From Paenibacillus tianmuensis (GTDB lineage: Bacteria; Bacillota; Bacilli; Paenibacillales; NBRC-103111): DNA of 50,248 nucleotides. The notes beneath the pieces were generated by a model. That model was not told the origin of the DNA. It made no database searches and was given only the letters and a program-made list of their open reading frames with translations. How positions within the stretch are numbered: the first letter of the stretch is position 1; each line of letters begins with the position of its first letter. The translations under genes and the position numbers were made by a program. The stretch covers positions 1 to 50,248 of the forward strand of contig NZ_FMTT01000016.1 of the NCBI RefSeq assembly GCF_900100345.1, read 5' to 3'. Shown one piece after another: positions 10,769-19,557 of the stretch.

Positions 10769-12553
10769 TTATACAGACACCAAGACCTGCTCTGCGTGAT
10801 ATTGTAAATCGTGAAGCTTGGCGTACACGCCATCTTTGGCCAGCAGTTCTTCGTGTGTTCCTTGCTCGACCAAGCTGCCATCGGCAACCACGCAAATGCA
10901 ATCGGCTTGCTCTATGGTAGACAGCCTATGGGCGATGACCAGCGTTGTTCTCCCCCTCATCAGCTCTTGAAGCGCTAGCTGGACTTCATGCTCCGACTCC
11001 GCATCCAAAGCGGATGTAGCCTCGTCCAATAACAGAATGGGCGCATTTTTGAGCAGGGCTCTGGCAATCGCAATCCGTTGACGCTGCCCTCCGGATAAGG
11101 TTGAACCGCGTTCCCCGACAATTGTCGCATAACCATCCGGCAGCTCTGTAATGAATGCATGGGCATGCGCCATCCGGGCCGCATTCTCCACTTCTTCATC
11201 GCTAGCATCCGGGCGTCCAAGACGGATGTTCCCGGCAATCGAATCGTGGAAAAGAAATGCTTCCTGAGGGACATACGCAATGAGCTCTCGCAGTTCTTTA
11301 ATACTATAAAGCTCTAGAGGTTTGCCCTGAATGGTTATCAGACCAGACTCCTGCTCGTAAAAGCTGAGCAGCAGCTTCATGATCGTGCTTTTACCGCCCC
11401 CGCTTGGTCCGACTACTGCAGTCACTTTCCCGTCCGTTACAGACATAGACAGACACCGCAGCACCGGGCGGCCCGGCTCGTAACCGAAGGTAACGTTACA
11501 AAGCTCCAGCGCCGGGACATTGCCGGATGCCTCTTGATAGGCCAGCTCAGCCAGAGCAGCGGTAGCCCTGTCACCTTCCGGCTCCACAGGTTCATCCAAC
11601 AGTTGATGGATTCGGGCAGCACCGGCAAGCGAGTTTTGCATCAGCGTAATCGCAGCCCCAACCTGGAGAAAGGTGCTTGAAATTCCAATTTGCAGGTAAA
11701 GAATTAAACCAAGCGTCCCCAGTTCAAGCTGCTGTGTGGACACGAGATATAAGCCGATGGCGAGAATCCCCCCCATGCTGAGAAACTGAACGGCGAAGTT
11801 GCAGGCTTCCAGCACACCGGATTGATGGCCCTGCTTGAGGCCAGACTCGCTAACTTCCTCGCTGGCCTCCTCGCAAAGCTTGCCGATCTGGTTCCTCAAA
11901 CCGAATAGCTTCGTGATCTGGAGACCGCCGATTAAATCCCCTACGCGCTCTGTCAATATGCCCATTTGCGCTTGCAGCTTGTCGCCGATCGCGCGCATCC
12001 GGGGAGCAAAACGCGCGTTAATGCCTATGGTCAACAGTGCCAGGACGACGAGGACAAGGGCAAAACGCCAATCGACCGCGCATAGGACAAGAATCGATCC
12101 GGTTACCATGGTGATTTGTGAAACAATCGATCTTAAATGCTCATGGTACGTTTTTTCGACCACTTGCACATCACTGGTCATCCGCGAAAGCAGGTCGCCG
12201 GAGTGGTGTTCTTCCGCAGCACGAAACGTGATTTTACCAATATGCTTGTATAACTGCATCCGCATCTCGGCTAAGGTCAGCCTGATGCTTCGCAAATACA
12301 AATAGCTGAATATAGGCGATAAGATACACAATCCGACAACGGAGACGACCACAATCGTAATAGCCGCATACAGATCTTCCAGTTGCCCGCCGACTGCAAA
12401 ATTCAACAGGTCTTTGATCACAAAAGCAATAAGTATCGAAAGTCCGGAGTTGGCCAAGCTATCGCCGATCAGTCCGGTATAATAAAGATGGCGTCGGGGG
12501 CGCATAAACTTCATGAGCTGCTTGAAATCAAGGAACGCTTGTTTGAAGGACAT
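10769..12553 (-). CDS. ABC half-transporter (TMD-NBD fusion), second of pair
   Basis: 594-residue export-type ABC half-transporter. The N-terminal half is a six-helix transmembrane domain and the C-terminal half an ATPase with Walker A GPSGGGKS, signature LSGGQRQR and Walker B LLLDEATSALD, so the catalytic Glu is present. I chose the ATG at 12553 because GGGGGGAG lies 7 nt upstream; a longer reading from 12598 adds 15 basic residues and lacks a ribosome site. The start lies inside the end of the preceding transporter gene (26-nt overlap), so the two are probably translationally coupled and form a heterodimer. About 50 bp downstream the NRPS begins on the same strand, which makes export of, or self-protection against, the peptide the likely role (inference from position; paired ABC genes accompany lipopeptide NRPS genes such as those for polymyxin). 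Confidence 0.9.
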   Translation of the reverse strand: MSFKQAFLDFKQLMKFMRPRRHLYYTGLIGDSLANSGLSILIAFVIKDLLNFAVGGQLEDLYAAITIVVVSVVGLCILSPIFSYLYLRSIRLTLAEMRMQLYKHIGKITFRAAEEHHSGDLLSRMTSDVQVVEKTYHEHLRSIVSQITMVTGSILVLCAVDWRFALVLVVLALLTIGINARFAPRMRAIGDKLQAQMGILTERVGDLIGGLQITKLFGLRNQIGKLCEEASEEVSESGLKQGHQSGVLEACNFAVQFLSMGGILAIGLYLVSTQQLELGTLGLILYLQIGISSTFLQVGAAITLMQNSLAGAARIHQLLDEPVEPEGDRATAALAELAYQEASGNVPALELCNVTFGYEPGRPVLRCLSMSVTDGKVTAVVGPSGGGKSTIMKLLLSFYEQESGLITIQGKPLELYSIKELRELIAYVPQEAFLFHDSIAGNIRLGRPDASDEEVENAARMAHAHAFITELPDGYATIVGERGSTLSGGQRQRIAIARALLKNAPILLLDEATSALDAESEHEVQLALQELMRGRTTLVIAHRLSTIEQADCICVVADGSLVEQGTHEELLAKDGVYAKLHDLQYHAEQVLVSV

Positions 12554-14324
12554 CGTCCGCTCCCCCCTTCCTGCTTGCCGTGCCCTGCGCTGTCTCATCT
12601 TCCTTCGTTAATTGATGGAGATACAGCTTTTTATAAACACCGTTTTGCGCCAAAAGCTCATCATGCGTACCGCTTTCCGCAATACGTCCCTGATCAAGGA
12701 CAAGGATACGGTCAGCCTGCAAAATCGTTGACAGCCGGTGGGCGATCACCATAACGCTGCGGTCATCAGCCAAACGCTTTAAGGCGCTATGCACTAGGGA
12801 TTCGGACACCGTATCAAGCGCCGAAGTAGGCTCGTCCAGCAGGATGAGCGGGGACTGCCGAAGCATCGCTCTGGCAATGGCCATCCGCTGCCGTTGCCCC
12901 CCGGATAATCCGCCGCCCCGCTCGCCCAGCATCGTATCATAGCCTTGCGGAAGCTGCTCGATAAAGTCATGGGCATTCGCTGCTTGGGCTGCGGCCATAA
13001 TCTCCTCACGGGTAGCTCCCAGCCGCCCAAATCTGATATTGTCAGCGACCGTAGCGGGAAATAGATAAGCATCCTGGGAGACAACGGAAATATTTGACCG
13101 CAGCGCGGATAAATCCCACTCGGACAAAGGCCTGCCGAAAATACGAATCGTGCCTTCGCCCGGTTCAGGTTCGTAAAAGCCGCACAGCAGCTTAAAGATT
13201 GTCGTCTTCCCGCCGCCGCTTGCGCCGACGATAGCCAGTGTTTCTCCCCGGTTTAGCTGAAAGCTGATGTCGTTCAGTACGTTCGTTTTACCATCGTAGG
13301 AAAAGGATACACGATCGACGCTGACCGGAACATCCCACGAGCCAGCTTGCTCTTTGGAACCGGTTTGCCTTTCGACAGGCCAGTCAAGCGCATGGAAAAG
13401 CCGCCGGGAGGCGCCCGAAGCCTCCTGCAATTGGGCAACCAGTGTAGGAGCCAAGCTGACCGGCTGCAAGGCAAGTGGCAGCAAGTAAAGAAACAAGATG
13501 AGACTACCGGCATTCAATTCACCGATTCGGATTAAATGCCCGCCATACACAACGACGAAAATAACAGGCACCGCAAGGAACAGAATAGCGATGGGCCCGA
13601 GCGCCGCATACCGCTTTTCAAGGCGCAAGCCCAGCTTTACGGCATGCTGCGTCAGTTCGCTATACTTTTGATAAAATATCGTCTGCGCGTTAAACGCTTT
13701 CATCACTGCCAAGCCTCCGATAGAGTCCTGCGCCAGTGCATTCAATTGACCCATGGTATTCTGGATCTGCTCGGAAGTCGAGCGCAGCGTATGGGTCAGC
13801 AGTCCGGCAACCAGCATGCCTAAAGGAAACAGCACGAGACTGATCAGCACCAGCTTCCAGTGTGTAAGCAAAAGCAGGGTCAGCGCGCCGATAAAAACGA
13901 CAGGCAAATAAAACAAATTGGCGAAGTGCTGAATGAAAAAATTTTGCAGCAGCGCCGTATCGCCCGTTAACCGGGAAATCAAATCGCCCGTTAATTTGCG
14001 TTCCGCTTGGGAAAGCGGCATATCGCCAAATCTGCGCACGAGCTCGTTGCGCAAATCGCGAAGTACCTTGACACTAAAGCGGGCTGATGCATATTTGATC
14101 AGGTACCGGCACGGCATGCCAATCGCGATCATCCCTACCAGCAGGAAGAAAATCATAGAGGCAGAGGCTGCCCCCCCATTCACTATCCATTCGAAAAACT
14201 TGCCCAGCATGATCTCGATGGCAGCGAGCGCCAGCGAAGCAACGACTGTTACCGCCACCCAGAACGAGAATGGCTTCACATAACGCACGAGTCTGCGAAA
14301 AACCGGCGAGCTTTCAGTCAACAT
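12528..14324 (-). CDS. ABC half-transporter (TMD-NBD fusion), first of pair
   Basis: 598-residue exporter-type ABC protein, first gene of the transporter-transporter-NRPS operon. The first 300 residues hold about six hydrophobic helices. The ATPase has Walker A GASGGGKT, a Q-loop region VVSQDAYLFP, signature LSGGQRQR and Walker B ILLDEPTSALD with catalytic Glu. The start ATG at 14324 has GGAGG 7-8 nt upstream. The C-terminal tail is polar and overlaps the next gene. Both half-transporters keep a complete set of nucleotide-site motifs, so neither site looks degenerate, unlike many heterodimeric exporters. Substrate is inferred from neighbourhood only. Confidence 0.9.
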   Translation of the reverse strand: MLTESSPVFRRLVRYVKPFSFWVAVTVVASLALAAIEIMLGKFFEWIVNGGAASASMIFFLLVGMIAIGMPCRYLIKYASARFSVKVLRDLRNELVRRFGDMPLSQAERKLTGDLISRLTGDTALLQNFFIQHFANLFYLPVVFIGALTLLLLTHWKLVLISLVLFPLGMLVAGLLTHTLRSTSEQIQNTMGQLNALAQDSIGGLAVMKAFNAQTIFYQKYSELTQHAVKLGLRLEKRYAALGPIAILFLAVPVIFVVVYGGHLIRIGELNAGSLILFLYLLPLALQPVSLAPTLVAQLQEASGASRRLFHALDWPVERQTGSKEQAGSWDVPVSVDRVSFSYDGKTNVLNDISFQLNRGETLAIVGASGGGKTTIFKLLCGFYEPEPGEGTIRIFGRPLSEWDLSALRSNISVVSQDAYLFPATVADNIRFGRLGATREEIMAAAQAANAHDFIEQLPQGYDTMLGERGGGLSGGQRQRMAIARAMLRQSPLILLDEPTSALDTVSESLVHSALKRLADDRSVMVIAHRLSTILQADRILVLDQGRIAESGTHDELLAQNGVYKKLYLHQLTKEDETAQGTASRKGGADDVLQTSVP

Positions 14325-14810
14325 ATCTTCCTCCGTTCATGAAGTATCAACTGACCACCAATTCGCTAGCCAATTTACTATTTTTCATATCTGTATAATC
14401 GGAAATACTCCTGTTGTGGGAGGAGGTGACTGGCGAGAAAATGTTGAGCCCACAATAGGTGAACAAGTCTGTGGCCCGTTTCATGATGAATGAAGTCATA
14501 ACCTTTGAAGCTGTCGACACTTGCCTTACTCTCACCCTCTCTTTCCTGTCATTATCTCTTGCTAACATGAACATTGTATCAACATTTTGTAAGCGCTATG
14601 TTATTTCCATATAAAGTATACATTAACATTATAACGGAGGATAAAAGAATTACAAGCAGTTTTACAAAGTTATGGTTTCGATCAGTTGAAAACTTTGATG
14701 GCACGTTTTATAAAGAACACAATGAGTTTCATAAGCCCGGAACAGGTTTGATCCATGCATTATAAAAATAAACATTGATCATATGAATTAAAAACCTTAC
14801 AATACAAATA

Positions 14811-14843
14811 TTGACATAATTATTATTTTAATTACTCTATATA
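14811..14843 (+). promoter_or_regulatory. Candidate promoter for the P450 gene
   Basis: A perfect -35 box TTGACA at 14811-14816 is followed by an A+T run. TATATA at 14838-14843 is the best -10 by sequence but its 21-nt spacer is too long; TACTCT at 14833 has better spacing (16) but a poor match. The assignment is tentative. Confidence 0.3.
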
Positions 14844-14892
14844 AAATAAATAGGATTATTGGTAAAATCAGTTTCAAATATGGTCACTTGAC

Positions 14893-14918
14893 TCTTGGAT
14901 ATACATTGGTTTCCAAGA
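14893..14918 (+). promoter_or_regulatory. Inverted repeat upstream of the P450, possible operator
   Basis: TCTTGGA (14893-14899) and TCCAAGA (14912-14918) form a 7-bp perfect palindrome with a 12-nt centre, ending about 13 nt before the ribosome site of the P450. It could be an operator or a leader hairpin. No regulator gene next to it is an obvious partner. Confidence 0.4.
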
Positions 14919-14945
14919 ATTTAACAGTTGGAGGAGATAACGAAA

Positions 14946-16184
14946 ATGACAGCATCGGCTTCCATTGATTTTTCTCAAGTCAACATCAAAGATGTCAATT
15001 TGCTCGATCCCTATTTATACAGCCATGGAGAGCCTCATGCGGTATGGGCCGCACTGCGCCATCAGGCGCCTGTTCATTGGCAGCAGGTCGATGACAAGTT
15101 GGGCTTCTGGTCGATTACGAAATATAGGGATGTTGTGCAGGTATTGAAGGATTATAAGACGTTTACCTCCGAACGGGGAAATTTGCTCAGTTTGCTTGGA
15201 AAGGATGATCCCTCAGGCGGCAAGCAAATGGCCGTGACAGATCCGCCACGCCATACCCAAATGAGACGTGCCATGCACCAATTCTTTACTCCTGACTCCA
15301 TCCTCAAGCATGAAGATCAGATTCGCCAAGAAATCCGCAAGCTGGTTCTGCCAAGCTTAGAAGATGAGGGGATTGATTTTGCTCGTGCCGCGTTTGCTTT
15401 ATCGATTTGTGTAGGCGGATGCATCCTGGAGCTGCCTCCGGAGGATTGGCCAACACTGACACGGCTAACCATCATGTCCGTTGCTCCTGAGGATGAGGAA
15501 TTTAAATTGGCAGATGGCGATATCACAGCGACTTTGCAATTGGCACACAGGGAGTTGTTTGGTTACTTTCAAGATATGGTCAAGCAGCGCCGCCGTTCTC
15601 CGGGAGATGACCTGATTAGCGCATTGTTACAGCTGGAGATCGCTGGCGAGAAGATGGACATACCAACGGTCATTTCCAACTGCTACAGCATTTTGCTCGG
15701 AGCTACAGCTACGACTCCGCATGTCGCTAGCTCAACGGTACTGGAGCAGACGAAAATAAATGGGCTTGAGGAGCTTGCCGCACACCCTGAATCTATGGAC
15801 AGCTTTGTCGAAGAGGCTTTTCGTTGGTCTTCTCCGGGCAGCCACTTTTTGAGATATGCCACGATTGATACGGAAATCCGGGGAGTGCCGATTAAAGAGG
15901 GAGATGCTGTTGCCGTCTGGGTAGGGTCGGCGAATCGCGATGAGGAGATTTTTGCAGATCCTTATACCTTCAATATGCAGCGGCATCCCAACCCTCATAT
16001 TTCCTTTGGCACAGGTGTCCATCATTGCATCGGAAGCAGAATAGCCAAGCATACGATGACCTTTTTATTTGATGAGCTCACAACAAATTTTACTCATTTT
16101 GATGTGATTGGCCCTGTTGAATACCTAGGCTCTAATTTTATTTCAGGAATTAAGCATATGCCTGTACGCGGGTATCAACGCTAA
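14946..16184 (+). CDS. Cytochrome P450
   Basis: 412-residue soluble bacterial P450. The heme loop FGTGVHHCIG (near residue 360) fits FxxGxHxCxG and carries the Cys ligand. The K-helix ExxR is in EEAFRW. The I-helix reads LLGATATTPH: by eye the usual acid before the conserved Thr (AGx[DE]TT) is Ala while the Thr is kept, which is unusual for a monooxygenase. The ATG at 14946 is preceded by GGAGGAGAT 7 nt upstream; a TTG six codons earlier overlaps that ribosome site and is rejected. It is transcribed divergently from the transporter/NRPS operon. A tailoring role such as hydroxylation of a carrier-bound residue or of the acyl chain is plausible but rests on position alone. No ferredoxin or reductase gene is adjacent. 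A+T content is higher than in the genes to its right. Confidence 0.88.
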   Translation: MTASASIDFSQVNIKDVNLLDPYLYSHGEPHAVWAALRHQAPVHWQQVDDKLGFWSITKYRDVVQVLKDYKTFTSERGNLLSLLGKDDPSGGKQMAVTDPPRHTQMRRAMHQFFTPDSILKHEDQIRQEIRKLVLPSLEDEGIDFARAAFALSICVGGCILELPPEDWPTLTRLTIMSVAPEDEEFKLADGDITATLQLAHRELFGYFQDMVKQRRRSPGDDLISALLQLEIAGEKMDIPTVISNCYSILLGATATTPHVASSTVLEQTKINGLEELAAHPESMDSFVEEAFRWSSPGSHFLRYATIDTEIRGVPIKEGDAVAVWVGSANRDEEIFADPYTFNMQRHPNPHISFGTGVHHCIGSRIAKHTMTFLFDELTTNFTHFDVIGPVEYLGSNFISGIKHMPVRGYQR

Positions 16185-16211
16185 AAGCAAAAAGTTTTAT
16201 ATACGATGAAC

Positions 16212-16242
16212 TCTTGGAATGAACGTCTACTCGTTCCCAAGA
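16212..16242 (+). repeat. Hairpin just after the P450 stop
   Basis: TCTTGG-aat-GAACG (from 16212) pairs with CGTTC-CCAAGA (to 16242): 11 bp with a 3-nt bulge and a 6-nt loop. It is followed by a run of A rather than T on the plus strand, so it is not a standard terminator alone. It may protect the 3' end of the P450 mRNA. Confidence 0.45.
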
Positions 16243-16248
16243 AAAAAT

Positions 16249-16310
16249 AACACCTGACAGGCGTTTCCCCCATTGATACGCGAACGAAGGAGAACGGCTT
16301 CAGGTGTTTT
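16249..16310. terminator. Bidirectional terminator between P450 and araC
   Basis: AACACCTGA (16249-16257) and TCAGGTGTT (16300-16308) form a 9-bp stem with partly paired inner sequence. On the plus strand the stem leads into GTTTTTC; on the minus strand it leads into ATTTTTTC. It separates the two converging units. Confidence 0.6.
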
Positions 16311-16330
16311 TCTCAGTTGCTTGGAAACGG

Positions 16331-17293
16331 CTAATTCTGTTTAACGTCATGCTGCAAACGATACTGCATCGGCGTGGTGCCGAGCTTTTTCTTAAATACG
16401 TAATGCAAATAGTTGGCGCTGGAGAAGCCGTTCTGAACCGCGATCTGATCGATGGTGAACTCGCTCTCGGCCAATTCCTTGCAGATTTGCGCGAGCCGCA
16501 CATGCTCGATGTACTCGCTGAACGTGCCTCCCGTTTGCTCGCGAAAAATGCGCTGTAGCTGTCTCGGGCTGATCTGCACCCGCTCCGCTACCACCTCCAG
16601 TGTTAACGGGGCCATGTAGTTGTCTTTGATAAACTGGGCAGCAAGCTGGTAGCGGTAGTTTTTCATATCGCGGGACGGCAGGTCCCGCTGCGGCGTTTCG
16701 TCGTATGCCCGCGTCATCCGCAGCAGCACCTGAATGATCGATTGCTTGATCACCGTCAGGACACCCGGCTGATTTTCGTACCAGGCCCGGTAAGCCGTCT
16801 TAAAGCATTCCATCGCCTTGTATTTGTCGGCCATCGGCCGCGGAGGCAGCTGCTCCAAGCGGCGGATGCACGCTTCCGCCTCCGCCTGCTCCCACCGGGC
16901 TCCCCACGCCTCCGAATCTGCCGTCTCTTCCGCTTCCAGCTTCCGAATATCGATATGCAGACACAGCTCATCCATCGCCTCGAAGGCATCCGCCTCCTGA
17001 TAATGCAGGAGACCGGGACCAGTCAAATACATCTGACCTTCCTGCAGCGAGTACGGCTCGCTGCCGAGAATGACCTTCCCTTTGCCCCGCGGGATAAAAT
17101 GAAACTCGAAGTCCGAATGCTTATGAAAATGAACGATCCGGCCCGGAGCAAAGCTGGTATGGTGAAAGTTCAGCATGCGAATGCCGTAATGACCCCATTT
17201 GAACTCCACCTCCAGCCGGTCAAGCGCCGTCGGGTTTTCCAGCATCAGCTCGAACGGATACGGCCTCGCGCCGATTCGGGACTGACCGTTCAT
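16331..17293 (-). CDS. AraC family transcriptional regulator with cupin sensor domain
   Basis: 320-residue regulator. Residues about 40-120 form an AraC-type cupin ligand domain (FHKHSDFEFHFIPRG). Residues about 215-315 form the double helix-turn-helix DNA-binding domain (LTLEVVAERVQISPRQLQR, then FTIDQIAVQNGFSSANYLH and the closing GTTPMQYR). The start ATG overlaps the stop of the upstream oxidoreductase (ATGA), so it is the last gene of a three-gene unit with two Gfo/Idh/MocA dehydrogenases. The likely job is control of a sugar or polyol pathway that includes those dehydrogenases. The inducer cannot be read from sequence. Confidence 0.9.
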   Translation of the reverse strand: MNGQSRIGARPYPFELMLENPTALDRLEVEFKWGHYGIRMLNFHHTSFAPGRIVHFHKHSDFEFHFIPRGKGKVILGSEPYSLQEGQMYLTGPGLLHYQEADAFEAMDELCLHIDIRKLEAEETADSEAWGARWEQAEAEACIRRLEQLPPRPMADKYKAMECFKTAYRAWYENQPGVLTVIKQSIIQVLLRMTRAYDETPQRDLPSRDMKNYRYQLAAQFIKDNYMAPLTLEVVAERVQISPRQLQRIFREQTGGTFSEYIEHVRLAQICKELAESEFTIDQIAVQNGFSSANYLHYVFKKKLGTTPMQYRLQHDVKQN

Positions 17294-18309
17294 GGCTGCA
17301 AATCGTTAAGCCGGCAGACCGCCCCAGAGCGTGCGGACAAGTTCGAAGCTTCCATTAACCTCGTCAGGTCCAGCGCCAGCCCGATATTTTCCTCCGCCGT
17401 CGTCCCCTGCTGAATATGGGCTACCCACTGATGAAACGCCGACGGAAGACCGGCCGGAAGCTCCTGCACGCGCCATTCCTCCTCCGACGCCGCTCCGCCC
17501 TTCGCCGTGCGCACGAGCAAACGGTTGTCGTGCGTCGAATAGAGCAGGCTGCCTTCCGTACCGTGCACTTCGATCACGAACGGCGAATGCCGGTTGACGA
17601 AGCCCGCTTCCACAACGGCAAGCGCCGCGCTGGAATAACGCAGCACGGACACCGCATTGTCCTCGACTTCTCTGCCGGTGACGAAGCTGTAGTTGGCCGT
17701 TACGCTCTCCGGCATGCCGAGGAACAAGCGGGCCAAATACATCGGATGGCAGCCGAGATCGATCATCGCGCCGCCGCCGCATTGCTCGGCATGGTAGAAG
17801 TGCGCGGGCAGCCAGCCGTTCGCCGATTGGTCGTTCGGAATCGCGCCGTTATGAGACAGCCGCGTGCGGACGAGCGTCACTTCGCCGAGCAGTCCCCGGT
17901 TCAGCACGTCCTGTACGGCCAGCGTATAGCCTTCGTTCAATCGCGGAAGCGACACCGTTAATTTGACGCCGGCCTTGCGGATCGCCTCCATAATTTCGTT
18001 GCTTTCCTTCAACGTCGGCGCAACGACTTTTTCCGTAAAAATATGTTTGCCCGCCTGCGCCGCTGCCACCATCACATCTCGGTGCAGGTTGGTCGGCGTA
18101 TCGACAATCACCGCGTCGATATCCGGCTGGGCGAGGAGCTCCTCCAGCTTGTCGTAAAACCGGACGCCCCGCGCTTCCGCTTCCCGGCGTCCGCGTTCCG
18201 GCAGCTCATCCCATACGGCCACAATTTCCGTGTCCGGATGCTCCTCCACCTGCTTCGCGTAATCGGCGGCATGCACATGCCAAAAGCTGAGCATCGCTAC
18301 TCTGATCAT
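17290..18309 (-). CDS. Gfo/Idh/MocA family oxidoreductase
   Basis: 339-residue NAD(P)-dependent dehydrogenase-like protein. The N-terminal Rossmann part begins IRVAMLSFWHVHAADYA and lacks the textbook GxGxxG glycines, having a WHVHA turn instead. The usual EKP reads EKVVAPT, so the conserved catalytic Lys is kept at the K of EKV. A GGGAMIDLGCHPMYL segment matches the conserved GG..D.G.H of the C-terminal domain. The ATG at 18309 has AAAGG about 8 nt upstream; an ATG three codons earlier is too close to it. It overlaps araC by 4 nt and follows the paralogous oxidoreductase by 24 bp. Substrate is likely a sugar, inositol-like polyol or derivative. Confidence 0.85.
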   Translation of the reverse strand: MIRVAMLSFWHVHAADYAKQVEEHPDTEIVAVWDELPERGRREAEARGVRFYDKLEELLAQPDIDAVIVDTPTNLHRDVMVAAAQAGKHIFTEKVVAPTLKESNEIMEAIRKAGVKLTVSLPRLNEGYTLAVQDVLNRGLLGEVTLVRTRLSHNGAIPNDQSANGWLPAHFYHAEQCGGGAMIDLGCHPMYLARLFLGMPESVTANYSFVTGREVEDNAVSVLRYSSAALAVVEAGFVNRHSPFVIEVHGTEGSLLYSTHDNRLLVRTAKGGAASEEEWRVQELPAGLPSAFHQWVAHIQQGTTAEENIGLALDLTRLMEASNLSARSGAVCRLNDLQP

Positions 18310-18333
18310 CGTTCCCATCCTTTCTTCCGGCGC

Positions 18334-19416
18334 TTAGTCGAAGGTTACGGCTTTGCCCGTTTTCGCCGATTCGTAGATTGCTTCGAGAATTTCGGACACG
18401 ACGCAAGCCTGCTCCGGCGTGACGACCGGCTGCTTGTCATGCAGGATGGCATCAATCCACAGACGCATTTCCGTATCCGGCGCGCTCTCGCTTTGACCGT
18501 CGTAGAAATCGACCCCGCCGCTGCCGAGCTGGATCTTGTTCATGTACAAGCGGCTCAGCTTCTCGCCGTTCAACCGGAGGCCCTCCTCCATATCCGCGCC
18601 GCCTTCCGTTCCGCACAAGGTGGTCTTCCCTTCCTTCGCATCGAGCGTATTGAGCGCCCAGCTCGATTCCAACATGATGGTCGCGCCATTCTTCATCACG
18701 ATCATGCCGAAGGCCGAATCCTCCACCGTAAACTTTTTCGGGTCCCAAGGCCCCCAAGCATTGGCAGCGTTTTCTTTGCCGGACAATTTATGAAAAGCCG
18801 TTCCAAGCACAATCTTCGGTTCGTAGTTGTCCATCAGCCAGAGCGTCAGGTCGAGGGCATGCGTGCCGATATCGATCAGCGGTCCTCCGCCTTGCTTCTC
18901 CTCATCCAGGAAGACGCCCCAAGTCGGCACGGCGCGGCGACGAACGGCATGCGCTTTCGCATAGTAGATGTCGCCAAGCTCGCCTTCCTCGCAGATGCGT
19001 TTCAAATAAAGGCTGTCCTCCCGGAAACGGTTGTTGTAGCCGATCGTCAGCTTCTTGCCTGTCCGCTTGGCCGCCTCGACCATCCGGCGCGCATCGGCCG
19101 CCGTCTTGGCCATCGGCTTCTCGCACATCACATGCTTGCCGGCTTCCAGCGCCGCAATCGTGATCTCCGCATGGGAATCGTTCGGCGTACATACGTGGAC
19201 GACATCGATCGACGCATCCTGCAGCAGCGCTTTATACTCTTCATAGACCTTCGCTTCCGCACTGCCGTACTTCGCTTTCGCTTCTTCGGCCCGATCGGAA
19301 ATGATATCACAAAATGCGACAAGTTCAACTTGCTCCAAACGAGACAGACTCGGCAAATGCTTTCCGTTTGCAATACCGCCGCAACCGATAATGGCTATTT
19401 TGAGCTTCTTGGACAC
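18334..19416 (-). CDS. Gfo/Idh/MocA family oxidoreductase
   Basis: 360-residue dehydrogenase, first gene of the oxidoreductase-oxidoreductase-araC unit. It has a clear Rossmann motif AIIGCGGIANGKH near residues 8-20, the catalytic signature CEKPMAKT and GGGPLIDIGTHALDL. The start is ATG with GGAGGCG upstream. It is more canonical than its downstream paralogue. The reaction is probably NAD(P)-linked oxidation of a sugar or polyol; substrate unknown. Together with the AraC regulator it looks like a small catabolic operon without its own transporter in the window. Confidence 0.9.
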   Translation of the reverse strand: MSKKLKIAIIGCGGIANGKHLPSLSRLEQVELVAFCDIISDRAEEAKAKYGSAEAKVYEEYKALLQDASIDVVHVCTPNDSHAEITIAALEAGKHVMCEKPMAKTAADARRMVEAAKRTGKKLTIGYNNRFREDSLYLKRICEEGELGDIYYAKAHAVRRRAVPTWGVFLDEEKQGGGPLIDIGTHALDLTLWLMDNYEPKIVLGTAFHKLSGKENAANAWGPWDPKKFTVEDSAFGMIVMKNGATIMLESSWALNTLDAKEGKTTLCGTEGGADMEEGLRLNGEKLSRLYMNKIQLGSGGVDFYDGQSESAPDTEMRLWIDAILHDKQPVVTPEQACVVSEILEAIYESAKTGKAVTFD

Positions 19417-19557
19417 TTGATACGCCTCCTATTATTGTACGACATGCCTTCATAGTAGCACGATTGAAGCGGCGATGAAATTGCAATTTGGCGACAGGAA
19501 AAAGTAAGATATTACGACATCTCTAAAAATACGCTGCAACTAAGGCACAAGCGTTTG

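Larger units (their letters stand above)
14325..14945. other. A+T-rich divergent intergenic region
   Basis: About 620 bases without a convincing gene lie between the minus-strand transporter/NRPS operon and the plus-strand P450. The part from about 14575 to 14900 is strikingly A+T-rich compared with everything around it. It must hold the promoters of both units. Short open frames at 14347-14574 (minus, 75 codons) and 14574-14765 (plus, 63 codons) have no ribosome site and no recognisable motif, and I do not call them genes. Confidence 0.7.

Noticed and set aside
14347..14574. 75-codon minus-strand frame before the first ABC gene
   Set aside because: No ribosome site, no motif, low-complexity composition. 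It is probably part of the leader of the operon.
14574..14765. 63-codon plus-strand frame in the A+T-rich intergenic region
   Set aside because: It starts without a ribosome site and reads like chance A+T-rich translation.
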